Source: Acidovorax defluvii (GTDB taxonomy: Bacteria; Pseudomonadota; Gammaproteobacteria; Burkholderiales; Burkholderiaceae_C). Taken from it: a stretch of DNA of 64,000 nucleotides. Where the stretch lies: contig QLTU01000004.1 of NCBI GenBank assembly GCA_003268905.1, positions 162,012 to 226,011 of the forward strand, in the 5' to 3' direction. The notes beneath the pieces are model-generated. The model saw only the letters and a list, made by a program, of their open reading frames with translations. It ran no database searches and had not been told where the DNA came from. Positions 1-9,943 of the stretch are shown here, piece after piece; positions within the stretch are counted from its first letter, which is position 1, and every line of letters starts with the position of its first letter. The position numbers were made by a program, and so were the translations under genes.

Positions 1-395
1 GGCAGCATGCGGTAATTGGCAGAGATGAGGATGAAGCCCTTGGGCACCCAGCGGTTGACCTTCTCCTGCACCACGCGGCCCATGGCCTTGTCGCCAATCC
101 GCCAGCCACCGCCGTGCACCATGAAGATGACGGGTGCACGCAACGCGCTGGCGCCTGCGGTGGTACCGGCGGGCACATACACATCCATGCGCTGGGCCGG
201 GTCTGGGCCGTAGGGCACATCGGCAATGCGCTGCACTCCTGCCGGTAGCGGCGCTGAACGCTGCTGGGCGTGGGCAGGCCAAGCCGCGGCGACAACCCAC
301 AAGGTGGCGACCACGGAAGCGGCGTGGCGAAGGGATGCCCGGCGCAGCGGTGAAGGACTGGCGGACACAAGCCCCCTGAAAACAGAAAGAAGCAT
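1..395 (-). CDS. alpha/beta hydrolase (esterase/lipase type), 5' part only
   Basis: Only the first ~131 residues are present; the gene runs off the left edge. The start ATG at 395 is followed by a hydrophobic stretch ending in an AHA-type signal peptidase site near residue 43, so the protein is probably exported. The segment VHGGGWR carries the HGGG oxyanion-hole motif typical of hormone-sensitive-lipase and carboxylesterase-like hydrolases, followed by a conserved ISANYRML strand. The catalytic Ser, Asp and His lie outside the window. It is transcribed away from the sigma-54 regulator gene and reads in the same direction. Substrate cannot be inferred. Confidence 0.8.
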   Translation of the reverse strand, partial: MLLSVFRGLVSASPSPLRRASLRHAASVVATLWVVAAAWPAHAQQRSAPLPAGVQRIADVPYGPDPAQRMDVYVPAGTTAGASALRAPVIFMVHGGGWRIGDKAMGRVVQEKVNRWVPKGFILISANYRML

Positions 396-399
396 AAAT

Positions 400-449
400 G
401 GCCTGTAGCGCTTGATGGATAAGCGCAAGCAGCTATGTATTCAATAGCA
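400..449 (+). repeat. COR repeat copy 1 (co-oriented 3' repeat, my label)
   Basis: First of about 13 copies in the window. Shared layout: GCCTnTAGCGCTTat, 4-5 variable bases, aTAAGCGCnAGCAGCTAT, then an AT-rich loop and ATAGCA. The inner arms TAGCGCTTAT/ATAAGCGCTA form one hairpin and GCTAT/ATAGC a second. This copy lies immediately behind the stop of the minus-strand AcoR-like gene and is plus-oriented, that is, antisense to that gene. Confidence 0.85.
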
Positions 450-451
450 AA

Positions 452-2446
452 TCAATGCACCCGCGCAGCCAGCTTGCGGTACAGCGTCTGGCGGCTGATG
501 CCCAGCTGGCGTGCCGCCTGCGAGACATTGCCGCGCGCGCTTTGCAGCGCCTGGTCGATGGCGGCGCTGGAGAGCTCTTGCAGGCTGAGCAGCGCGGGGG
601 CGTGGCCATGCGCAGGGCCTTGCAGACGCTGGTTCGGGGCTGGGGACATTCCGTGGGGCAGCCCTGCGGGCTGGGGCCTGGGGGCCGCTTGCAGCGCCTG
701 CACGATGTCGTCGCCCAGGTGTTCCCAGCCCAGCGTGTTTTCGTCCTCGGCGAGCATGGCGCAGGCGGTGCGCAGCACGCTGGCGTATTGGCGCAGGTTG
801 CCGGGCCAGGGGTGGGCGGCCAGGCGCTGCAGCAGGTCAGGCGCCACCTGCACGGGGTGCGGCAGGCCTTGTTCGGTGGCCAGGTCGGCCAGCAGTTGCT
901 CCGTGAGGGCGGCGAAGTCGGTGCGCTCGCGCAGGGCGGGCAGCTGCACCGTGAGGCCGTTCAGGCGGTAGTACAGGTCGTGCCGGAAGCGCCCCTGCTC
1001 GGCCGCCTGCAGCAGCTGGCAATGCGTGGCGCTGATGAGGCAAAAGTCCACCGGCACGGCGTGGCCTGCGCCCACGGGCGTCACGCTGCGGTCTTGAAGC
1101 ACGCGCAGCAGACGGGTTTGCAGGGGCAGCGGCATATCGCCGATTTCATCGAGGAACAGGGTGCCGCCGTGGGACTCGCGCAGGCGGCCCAGGCTGCCTT
1201 CTTTGCGCGCACCGGTGAAGGCACCGGCCACATGGCCGAACAGTTCGGATTCGATGAGGTGCTCGGGGATGGCCGCGCAGTTGATGGCCACAAAAGGCCC
1301 GGCGCGGCGTGGGCCGCTGGCGTGCAGGGCGCGGGCAAACACCTCCTTGCCCACGCCCGATTCGCCCTGGATGAGCACCGGGATGGGCTTGCCCACCACG
1401 CGGCGGGCCTTGTCGGCAGCGGCGCGCCAGCGGGCGTCGCCGGTGTCGAGCCGGGCCAGTGCGTCGTCTGGCGCGGCCGCAGAGCTGGTGTTGGCAGTGG
1501 GCTTGTGCACGGCAGGCCAGGCGGCGGCGTCCAGTTGCACCTGGGCATACAGCAGGGCCCCGCCGCGCAGGCGCAGGGCTTGGGGCTGCTGGGGGCGACG
1601 GCGGTGGTGCGAGAGCAGGTCATCCAGCCGCACGTCCAGCACCTGGGCCAGCGGGGTGGCGCCCACATCGCCCATGTGCAGGCCCAACTGGGTGAGGGCC
1701 ACCCGGTTGGCGCCCACGATCCAGCCATCGGCCGACACAGCCACGATGCCTTCGGCCACGCTGCCAATGCCCTCGGGCTCGCGGTGCAGGTGCAGGCGGA
1801 TGTTGCGCGTGCAGGTGGCCACCAGCAGGCGGTTTTCGATCATGCGGGCGGCCGTGCTGACCAGGCCCAGCGTGTGGGCGTGGCCGTTGCGGTGGTCGCC
1901 CGAGATGTCGAGGATGCCCAGCAACTCGCCCGTGGCCGAGAGGATGGGTGAGGCCGCGCAGGTGAGAAAGCTGTTGCGCTCCAGAAAATGCTCGCCGCCA
2001 TGCACCTCCACCGCGTTGCCCTCGGCCAGCGCGGTGCCGATGGCGTTGGTGCCCCGGTGGGATTCGTGCCACGATGCGCCGCAGGTCAGCGCCACGCGCT
2101 CGGCCTTGTCGATGAAGCCGGGGCTGCCCAGCGTGTGCATGAGCATGCCCGCACGGTCGGCCAGCACCACCACGCTGTGGCTGTGGCGCACCTGGTCGAA
2201 CAGGTATTCCATGATGGGGCGCGAGTGGCTGAGCAGGCTGTGGTTGCCCGCCATGGCCTGGCGCAGGTCGCCGGGGCTGGGCAGGTCGGCCATGGCGCGC
2301 CCCGTGGGGGCCAGGCCCGCGGCCATGCTGCGCCCCCAGGAACGGGCCAGGCGCTCATCCACCAGGCCCGTGGGGCAATGACCGTGTTCCAGCAAATGTC
2401 GCCGGGCCTGTTGCAAGGCCAGCAGGGGGGATGGGGTGGTGCGCAC
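452..2446 (-). CDS. acoR: sigma-54-dependent transcriptional activator, AcoR family
   Basis: Probable activator of the facing aldehyde/alcohol dehydrogenase genes. I chose the GTG at 2446 (664 aa) because AGGAG sits five bases before it. The upstream ATG at 2554 would add 36 residues rich in codons rare in this genome and has no clear ribosome site. Layout by residue: GAF-type sensory region ~50-205, PAS-like segment ~225-310, AAA+ domain ~335-580 with Walker A GESGVGKE (~362) and the sigma-54 contact motif GAFTGA (~408), Walker B LFLDEIGD, and a Fis-type helix-turn-helix at the end (VSQAARQLGISRQTLYRKL). AcoR proteins control acetoin or ethanol/acetaldehyde catabolism. The effector is not known here. 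Confidence 0.9.
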   Translation of the reverse strand: MRTTPSPLLALQQARRHLLEHGHCPTGLVDERLARSWGRSMAAGLAPTGRAMADLPSPGDLRQAMAGNHSLLSHSRPIMEYLFDQVRHSHSVVVLADRAGMLMHTLGSPGFIDKAERVALTCGASWHESHRGTNAIGTALAEGNAVEVHGGEHFLERNSFLTCAASPILSATGELLGILDISGDHRNGHAHTLGLVSTAARMIENRLLVATCTRNIRLHLHREPEGIGSVAEGIVAVSADGWIVGANRVALTQLGLHMGDVGATPLAQVLDVRLDDLLSHHRRRPQQPQALRLRGGALLYAQVQLDAAAWPAVHKPTANTSSAAAPDDALARLDTGDARWRAAADKARRVVGKPIPVLIQGESGVGKEVFARALHASGPRRAGPFVAINCAAIPEHLIESELFGHVAGAFTGARKEGSLGRLRESHGGTLFLDEIGDMPLPLQTRLLRVLQDRSVTPVGAGHAVPVDFCLISATHCQLLQAAEQGRFRHDLYYRLNGLTVQLPALRERTDFAALTEQLLADLATEQGLPHPVQVAPDLLQRLAAHPWPGNLRQYASVLRTACAMLAEDENTLGWEHLGDDIVQALQAAPRPQPAGLPHGMSPAPNQRLQGPAHGHAPALLSLQELSSAAIDQALQSARGNVSQAARQLGISRQTLYRKLAARVH

Positions 2447-2537
2447 GCTGTCTCCTGAGCGGGCCTCATGGCGTCCCGCTTCAAGGGGCAGTATGGCCGG
2501 GCCTGGGGGGCAGGGCAAGAGCGTTTGCACCGGGGGG

Positions 2538-2582
2538 TGTTCCAACTGTTCCATTTCGTGACAGGTGTTCTGTGTTGGAACG
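2538..2582. promoter_or_regulatory. candidate activator-binding repeats (GTTCCAAC half-sites)
   Basis: GTTCCAAC at 2539-2546, a second TGTTCCA at 2547-2553 and the inverted partner GTTGGAAC at 2574-2581 lie about 100-140 bases before the sigma-54 promoter, the usual distance for an upstream activating sequence. If the regulator starts at 2446 they are fully intergenic. Assignment to the AcoR-like protein is inference. Confidence 0.4.
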
Positions 2583-2679
2583 TAACGCAGTGGCCCGGGA
2601 GCACCCCCACGGCGCCCCTGGAAGCCAAAAAGCCAATGGAATCAAAGGTTTGCCAGCCCCATCCTGCGCAGCCAACGGC

Positions 2680-2695
2680 TGGCATGGGTCTTGTA
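2680..2695 (+). promoter_or_regulatory. sigma-54 (-24/-12) promoter of the aldehyde dehydrogenase gene
   Basis: TGGCAT-N5-TTGTA matches the TGGCAC-N5-TTGCA consensus with the GG at 2681 and GT in place of GC at 2693. It is 80 bases before the ALDH start, in the 329-base gap shared with the divergent AcoR-like activator gene, which carries the sigma-54 contact motif. Confidence 0.6.
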
Positions 2696-2775
2696 TAGCA
2701 CCTGACATCTGACTGCCGCAACCGCCCAGCGAGATGCGTGCACCAGATGCCAACAACACCTACAGGAGACACCGC

Positions 2776-4299
<1,524 letters not shown>

Positions 4300-4339
4300 G
4301 CCCATTTGACGGGGGTCAACGGATGGCCTGAGCCCCCCG

Positions 4340-4377
4340 CTTTGCCAAGCCGCAGCGGGCGTACGATTTTGGCAAAG
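4340..4377. other. inverted repeat between the ALDH and ADH genes
   Basis: CTTTGCCAA (4340-4348) and TTGGCAAAG (4369-4377) are perfect inverted arms around a 20-base loop, in the 249-base gap between the dehydrogenase genes. There is no T-tract, so it is not a standard terminator. It could be an operator or an RNA-processing hairpin that sets the relative expression of the two enzymes. Confidence 0.35.
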
Positions 4378-4548
4378 CAACCCCCTGCCTTGGGCGCTGA
4401 GACCTGCTTCTCACGCCACGGGCCGACCGCCCCGCCACTCGCATGGCGGACCCGGATCGACCCGCAGCACCCCAAGGCAAGGGCAGCCCCGCCCTGCTGC
4501 GACACACCGACCCAACCCTTTCCCCATACCTTACCAAGGAGTTTCACG

Positions 4549-5703
4549 ATGACCAGTACGTTCTTCATGCCCAGTGTCAACATCATGGGCGCAGGCTGCC
4601 TGCAAGAAGCCATGGTGGCCCTGAAGGGTCACGGCTTTCGCAAGGCGCTGATCGTTACCGATGCCGTGCTCAGCAAGCTCGGCGTGGCGGCGCGCATCCA
4701 GGCCCAGCTGGCCGGGCACCAGATTGCATCGGTGGTGTTTGATGGCACCCAGCCCAACCCCACGGTGGGCAATGTGCGCGCCGGGCTCGCGCAACTGAAG
4801 GCCGAGCAGTGCGACTTTGTGATCTCGCTGGGCGGCGGCTCGCCGCACGACTGTGCCAAGGGCATCGCCCTGTGCGCCACCAACGGCGGCGAGATTGCCG
4901 ACTACGAGGGGGTGGACCGCTCTGCCAAGCCGCAGCTGCCCCTGGTGGCCATCAACACCACGGCAGGCACGGCCAGCGAGATGACGCGCTTTTGCATCAT
5001 CACCGACGAGACGCGGCACATCAAGATGGCCATCGTGGACCGCAATGTCACGCCCATCCTGTCCGTCAACGACCCCGAGCTGATGCTGGCCAAGCCCAAG
5101 GGCCTGACGGCTGCCACCGGCATGGACGCGCTGACCCATGCGGTGGAGGCCTATGTGTCCACCGCCGCCACGCCCATCACCGATGCGTGCGCGCTGAAAG
5201 CGGTGGAGCTGATTGCCCGCCACCTGCGCACCGCCGTGAACCATGGCGACGACCTCAACGCCCGCGAGCAGATGGCGTATGCGCAGTTCCTGGCGGGCAT
5301 GGCGTTCAACAACGCATCGCTGGGCTATGTGCATGCCATGGCACACCAACTGGGCGGCTTTTATGACCTGCCCCACGGCGTATGCAATGCGCTGCTGCTG
5401 CCGCATGTGGAGGCATTCAACGTGCCCACATCCGCCGCACGCCTGCGCGATGTGGCCCATGCCATGGGTGTGAACGTGGCGGGGCTGGACGCCGAAGCCG
5501 GTGCACAGGCCTGCCTCGCTGCCATTCGCCAGCTGGCACTGGACATTGGCATTCCCAAGTGCCTGAGCGACCTCGGTGTGAGGGAGGCCGACATTCCGCT
5601 GCTGGCGACCAACGCGCTCAAGGATGCGTGCGGCCTGACCAACCCGCGCACGGCCACGCAGGCCGACATTGAAGGCATCTTCCGCGGGGCCATGACGGCC
5701 TGA
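4549..5703 (+). CDS. iron-containing alcohol dehydrogenase (group III)
   Basis: 384 aa, family-typical. ATG 4549 follows AAGGAG closely; the frame is open further upstream but that part is not conserved in look. The nucleotide-binding GGGSPHD motif is at ~96-101. Likely Fe ligands are Asp193 and His197 in [11 protein letters not shown], His262 in [11 protein letters not shown] and His276 in DLPHG. It would interconvert primary alcohols and aldehydes with NAD. It lies downstream of the aldehyde dehydrogenase and five bases before the DUF779 gene, so it probably belongs to the same AcoR-controlled regulon even though a 249-base gap precedes it. Confidence 0.93.
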   Translation: MTSTFFMPSVNIMGAGCLQEAMVALKGHGFRKALIVTDAVLSKLGVAARIQAQLAGHQIASVVFDGTQPNPTVGNVRAGLAQLKAEQCDFVISLGGGSPHDCAKGIALCATNGGEIADYEGVDRSAKPQLPLVAINTTAGTASEMTRFCIITDETRHIKMAIVDRNVTPILSVNDPELMLAKPKGLTAATGMDALTHAVEAYVSTAATPITDACALKAVELIARHLRTAVNHGDDLNAREQMAYAQFLAGMAFNNASLGYVHAMAHQLGGFYDLPHGVCNALLLPHVEAFNVPTSAARLRDVAHAMGVNVAGLDAEAGAQACLAAIRQLALDIGIPKCLSDLGVREADIPLLATNALKDACGLTNPRTATQADIEGIFRGAMTA

Positions 5704-5707
5704 CGCC

Positions 5708-6145
5708 ATGAAGGCCATGGACACCGCCACGGCAACCCAGAGCACCCCACCACCGCCCCGGGTGGTGGCCACGCCCGCCGCACTGGAGCTGGTGGCCTTG
5801 CTGCAGGCCAAGCATGGCCCGGACCTGATGTTTCACCAAAGCGGCGGCTGCTGCGACAACAGCGCCGCCAACTGCTACCTGCCCGGCGAGATCACCATGG
5901 GTGCGGGCGATGTGTACCTGGGCGACATCGGGGGCTGCCGCTTTTACATCGGCAAAGCCCAGTACGAGACCTGGAAACACACGCAACTCATCATCGATGT
6001 GATCGACGGGCACGGCGGTGGCACCTTCTCGCTGGAGGGGCCGGAGGGCAAGGCCTTCCACACGCGCTCTCGCGTGTTCACCGCGATGGAGCTGGCGGAG
6101 CTGGCAGTGCAAGAAGACCGGTGCGCTCCACCATCACCGCTGTGA
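5708..6145 (+). CDS. DUF779 family protein
   Basis: 145 aa, starting four bases after the alcohol dehydrogenase stop, so almost certainly co-transcribed. The core has a Cys-rich motif HQSGGCCDNSAANC (~residues 40-53) and a later GGCRFYIG segment, giving four conserved-looking cysteines suited to metal binding or redox. No signal peptide or membrane segment is seen. DUF779 genes are commonly found beside acetaldehyde/aldehyde dehydrogenase genes, but to my knowledge the biochemical role is not settled. An accessory, metallochaperone or protective role for the dehydrogenases is inference. Confidence 0.88.
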   Translation: MKAMDTATATQSTPPPPRVVATPAALELVALLQAKHGPDLMFHQSGGCCDNSAANCYLPGEITMGAGDVYLGDIGGCRFYIGKAQYETWKHTQLIIDVIDGHGGGTFSLEGPEGKAFHTRSRVFTAMELAELAVQEDRCAPPSPL

Positions 6146-6152
6146 AACGGCG

Positions 6153-6219
6153 AAAAATAGTGCTAAAACAGCCTCAAGCGCTTACCCAGTAAGCGCAAAC
6201 AGCTATTGAATTTGTAGCG
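6153..6219 (+). repeat. COR repeat copy 2, with extended left flank
   Basis: Core at 6170-6219; the left flank AAAATAGTGCTAAAACA is shared with the divergent copy near 16010. It lies between convergent DUF779 and the chemoreceptor gene. The TAG stop of the chemoreceptor (6203-6205 on the minus strand) is contained in the element's AGCTAT box, so the repeat supplies the last codons of that reading frame. Confidence 0.85.
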
Positions 6220-8194
6220 ATTGGCGTGCGCGCTGCAGCGATGCGTGACCCAGGTGGCTGTTGCCGTCGTCTTCCAGCTGGAACACCGCCACCACGCGCA
6301 CCAGGTCTTCGGCCTGGCCCTTGAGGCTGCTGGCTGCGGCGGCCATCTCTTCGACCAGCGCGGCGTTTTGCTGCGTGACCTGGTCCATCTGCGTCACCGC
6401 CTCGCCCACCTGGGCCACGCCCAGTGACTGTTCGTGGCTGGCCGCGCTGATCTCGCCGACGATGTCGGTCACGCGGCGGATGGAGGCCACCACTTCGCTC
6501 ATGGTGGCGCCGGCGCGGTCTACCAGGGCGCTGCCTTGGGCCACGCGCTCCACGCTGGCGCTGATGAGCGACTTGATCTCGCGCGCTGCTTCGGCGCTGC
6601 GCCCGGCCAGGCTGCGCACCTCGCTGGCCACCACGGCAAAGCCCCGGCCCTGCTCGCCCGCGCGGGCGGCTTCCACGGCGGCATTGAGCGCCAGGATGTT
6701 GGTCTGGAAGGCAATCGAATCGATCACGCCGATGATGTCGGAGATTTTTTGCGACGACGCGTTGATGCCGTGCATGGTGTCCACCACTTGCGCCACCACC
6801 TCGCCGCCCTGCACGGCCACGGTGCTGGCGCTGGCGGCCAGCTGGCTGGCCTGCTGCGCGCTGTCGGCGTTTTGCCGCACGGTGGCGTTGAGTTGCTCCA
6901 TGGATGCTGCGGTTTCCTCCAGCGCGCTGGCCTGGCTTTCGGTGCGGGCCGACAGGTCGATATTGCCCTGGGCGATCTGCACGCTGGCCGTGGCCACGCT
7001 TTCAGACCCACCGCGCACATTGCGCACCACATCGGTGAGCTGCCGGCGCATCTGCAGCAAGGCCTCGAGCAACTGGCCGACCTCGTTGGTGCCGTGGGCG
7101 ATGGGGCCACCGCTGAGGTCGCCCTGGGCCACGGCGCGCGACAGCTGCACGGCCTGCGCAAGCGGTTGCGTCATGGAGCGCACAAACACCAGGGCCACGC
7201 CGGTGGTGAGCGACAGTGTTGCCACCAGTGCCACCGCCACCCACAGCAGGCTTTGCTGCAGGTTGGAGACGCGGTTGTCCAGGGCCTGTGTCAGGTTGCC
7301 TGCGGCCTGGGCGTTGAGGGCGTACAGCGCTTCGATGGTGCGGGTGAAATGGTCGAAATAGTCCTTGGCCGGCAGCTTGAATTCGGTGGCGTTGATCACC
7401 TCGCTCTCCAGCAGTTGAAGCGACTGCGTGATCAGGCCCTGGATTTCCTGGGTCTTGCTGCCCATCGATTGGCGAAACTGCGGGTTGCGTTCCAGCGCCC
7501 GGTCGAAGCTGCGCAGTGTTTCTGCCTGCAACTCGGTGACGCGCTGGCGCAGCACCACCAGCTGCCCCTTGTCTTGCGGGGGCAGCTCGCCGCGCCCCAG
7601 AAACCCCGAGCCCTGCGCCCGCAAAACGCCCAATTTTTCACCCAACATCGGGGCATGGACCAGCGATGCCTGGATCAGCGCATTGGTGTCGGCATCCGGG
7701 TCAGTCTGCAGGCCGTAGGCGTGCAGCAGGCCCTCGTTGATCAACATGATCGAAGCAATCAGCTGGGTGTGCTGCGCCGTGCTTTGCGCAGTCTGCAGGC
7801 TGCGTGCGGCCACGGCCTGCTCCAGGGCCTTTCAGGTTTGCTGGGCTTGTGCCCACGCACTGGTCTGCGCGGCCGGCACCTGCGCTGCGGCAAAGCTGGT
7901 TGCCACTTCTGCCATGGCTTTTTCCAGGGCGTCGCGGGCCGCGGGCCGGCGCGCCGCCAGCGCCTCGTCTCCGCCCAGCATGCCGGCCGACAGACCCCGG
8001 TGCACCTGCATCAACTGCACCACCTTGTTCACCACCAGTGCGGGCACGGCACCCACCGATTCATGCCGCGCTGCCGCAATGGCGCCCAGTGCATCGCTCA
8101 CGTAGAGGTACGTGGGCAGGGCGCTCATCATCAGCCCGAACGCGCCCAAGATCATGAATTTCTGAAACAGGCCAAGGCGATGGAGGATGGACAT
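6203..8194 (-). pseudogene. methyl-accepting chemotaxis protein interrupted by an in-frame TGA
   Basis: The frame is continuous from an N-terminal membrane segment (FMILGAFGLMM) through a ~270-residue periplasmic four-helix-type sensor, a second membrane segment ([14 protein letters not shown]), a HAMP region and a complete signalling domain with the hairpin tip containing [13 protein letters not shown]. One TGA at 7832-7834 splits it; the context AQQT-stop-KALEQ suggests a TGG tryptophan changed to TGA. A GTG at 7813 with GGAG before it, 18 bases after the stop, could restart translation but would yield a receptor lacking the first membrane anchor. The start is uncertain (8194, 8213 or 8290), with no good ribosome site at any. 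It is a pseudogene unless read through or a sequencing error. Confidence 0.85.
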
Positions 8195-8373
8195 GGCAAT
8201 AAGCGCGCACATGCGCAGGTGTTGAAAACACAAAGACCGAACCGTGTTGTCGGCCACAGTAAGCATGCAGACCCATGCCGGGCATGGCAAGCTGTAACGT
8301 AATGTACGGAGATTGGCATCGGACCGGGTTGACGCATATCAAGTCAAGACGCTGTCGGCGGACCATGACAGGG

Positions 8374-8393
8374 CCCTCCAAATCGTTGGAGGG
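8374..8393. other. short perfect hairpin upstream of the thioesterase gene
   Basis: CCCTCCAA, a four-base ATCG loop and TTGGAGGG make an 8-bp stem ~90 bases before the thioesterase start, in the gap between it and the divergent chemoreceptor. No T-run follows. It may be an operator or a leader hairpin; function unknown. Confidence 0.3.
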
Positions 8394-8479
8394 GCGCCGT
8401 CCCCGGGTTGGGCTGGCGCAGCCGATGCGGGCGCTGGTGAATAATGTCCTGACTGTCCCAACTGCGGAGAATTCCCGGC

Positions 8480-8920
8480 ATGCATTCCATCACCTTGCGT
8501 TTCATGGCCGCATCCGGCGCCTCATCGGCCTCGGGCCGCATTCAGGGTGGGGCCGTGTTGCTGTGGGTGGATGAAGCCGGGCTCGCCTGCGCCCGTGCCT
8601 GGGCGCACTGCGCCTGCGTGACGGTCTTCATGGGCAGTGCCAGCTTTTTGCGGCCCGTTCGTTGCGGGGATCTGGTGGAGGTGGAGGCCCGCATGGCCTA
8701 CACCGGCAGCAGCAGCATGAGCATGACGGTGGAGGTGCGCGCGGGCAGCGTCCAGGACAGGGACTTGCAGCCCGTGACCCATTGCGTGGTGGTGTACGCC
8801 GCGGTGGACGACGATGTCCAGCCCCGCGCCGTGGACGTCTGGACTCCCGAGACTCCCGGCGACATCGCGCTGGCCCAGCGCGTCAAGGCCCAGATCGAAG
8901 CTGCGCGCGCAGCGCAGTGA
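8480..8920 (+). CDS. acyl-CoA thioesterase, hotdog fold
   Basis: 146 aa; ATG 8480 follows GCGGAGA. Hotdog features are visible: the GGAVLLWVDEAGLACA helix (~22-38) with a candidate catalytic Asp, and the later FLRPVRCGDLVEVEAR strand pair typical of YciA/BFIT-like thioesterases. It would hydrolyse acyl-CoAs in the cytoplasm. The EamA exporter gene begins eight bases after its stop, so the two are probably co-transcribed, although no functional link is evident. Confidence 0.85.
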   Translation: MHSITLRFMAASGASSASGRIQGGAVLLWVDEAGLACARAWAHCACVTVFMGSASFLRPVRCGDLVEVEARMAYTGSSSMSMTVEVRAGSVQDRDLQPVTHCVVVYAAVDDDVQPRAVDVWTPETPGDIALAQRVKAQIEAARAAQ

Positions 8921-8928
8921 AGCCGCCA

Positions 8929-9855
8929 ATGGGCACTGCGCCGGGGCCGATGCGGGTTCGAGATCTTCTGGCCGCGCTCGCAGTGGTCGTGCTGTGGGGC
9001 GTGAACTTCGTGGCCATGAAGTGGGGCCTGCGCAGCTTCACGCCATTTCAGCTGGGCGCCTTGCGCTACCTCTGCGCGGCCCTGCCCCTGGTGCTGCTGG
9101 TGCAGGCACCCCGCCTGCATTGGCGCTGGGTGCTGCTGTTTGGCGCTTTCCAGGGCGTGGGGCAGTTCGGCTTTTTGTTTGTGGCACTGCAAATGGGCAT
9201 GACGGCGGCACTGGCCAGCGTGCTGCTGCAAACGCAGGTGTTCTTCACGGCGCTGTTCGGTTTTGGTGTGCTGCACGAGCGCCCGGGCCGGCCGCTGGTG
9301 CTGGGGCTGGCGCTGGCGGGGGTGGGGCTGCTGTGTTTTGCCATGAACCATCTGCAGCCCGGCGCTGCCACGGCCGGCACCACGCTGGCGGGCCTGCTGC
9401 TGACGCTGTGCGCAGCGGCTTCGTGGGCGGCATCGAACATTGTCTCGCGCCTGGCGCAGCAAGCCTCGCCGGGCTACAACCCCTTGTCTTTCGTGATCTG
9501 GAGCAGCCTGGTGCCCGTGCTGCCCTTTGTGCTGCTGTCGCTCTGGTTTGATCCGGACGCGGGCCGCTGGATCGATCCCGCCGCCTGGGCCGCCGTGCCG
9601 CTGGTGGCCTGGCTGTCGTTGGCCTATCTGGGCTGGGCGGCCACGGTGCTGGGCTACGGCATGTGGACCAGCCTGCTCAAGCGCTACCCGGCCAACCGCG
9701 TGGCACCCTTCAGCCTGGGCGTGCCGCTGGTGGGCATGGCGGCGGGCCTGTGGGTGCTGGACGAGGTCGTCACCGCCTGGCAATGGGCGGGTGTGGCCTG
9801 CGTGGTGCTGGCCCTGGTGTGCGTGGTGCTGGGGCCAAGATTAGGCATGAAATAG
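8929..9855 (+). CDS. EamA family (DMT superfamily) inner-membrane transporter
   Basis: 308 aa from ATG 8929; an ATG at 8950 (MRVRDLL) is a plausible alternative and neither has a strong ribosome site. About ten hydrophobic helices are visible as two repeated five-helix EamA halves, with the typical opening VVLWGVNFVAMKWGL and an LGAAS-like second-half start (AASWAASNIVSRLA). Such proteins export metabolites, often amino-acid or purine derivatives; substrate unknown. It follows the thioesterase gene closely. Its TAG stop forms the first bases of a COR repeat. Confidence 0.88.
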   Translation: MGTAPGPMRVRDLLAALAVVVLWGVNFVAMKWGLRSFTPFQLGALRYLCAALPLVLLVQAPRLHWRWVLLFGAFQGVGQFGFLFVALQMGMTAALASVLLQTQVFFTALFGFGVLHERPGRPLVLGLALAGVGLLCFAMNHLQPGAATAGTTLAGLLLTLCAAASWAASNIVSRLAQQASPGYNPLSFVIWSSLVPVLPFVLLSLWFDPDAGRWIDPAAWAAVPLVAWLSLAYLGWAATVLGYGMWTSLLKRYPANRVAPFSLGVPLVGMAAGLWVLDEVVTAWQWAGVACVVLALVCVVLGPRLGMK

Positions 9856-9903
9856 CCCTGTAGCGCTTATCTGGAAAGCGCTGACAGCTATCTATTTAAT
9901 AGT
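9853..9903 (+). repeat. COR repeat copy 3
   Basis: It starts at the stop codon of the EamA gene and fills the gap to the convergent amidohydrolase gene. The inner arms are TAGCGCTT and AAGCGCT, followed by ACAGCTATCTATTTAATAG. Confidence 0.85.
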
Positions 9904-9943
9904 GGCAGTGGCTGGCCGCACCCCAGTGCCGGGGGCGGGGGCA

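Noticed and set aside
455..1951. 498-codon plus-strand frame antisense to the AcoR-like gene
   Set aside because: Shadow of the real gene; Ala/Gly/Gln-rich without domains.
7832..7834. TGA in the chemoreceptor as selenocysteine or recoding
   Set aside because: No SECIS-like hairpin seen, and chemoreceptors are not selenoproteins; a point mutation is simpler.
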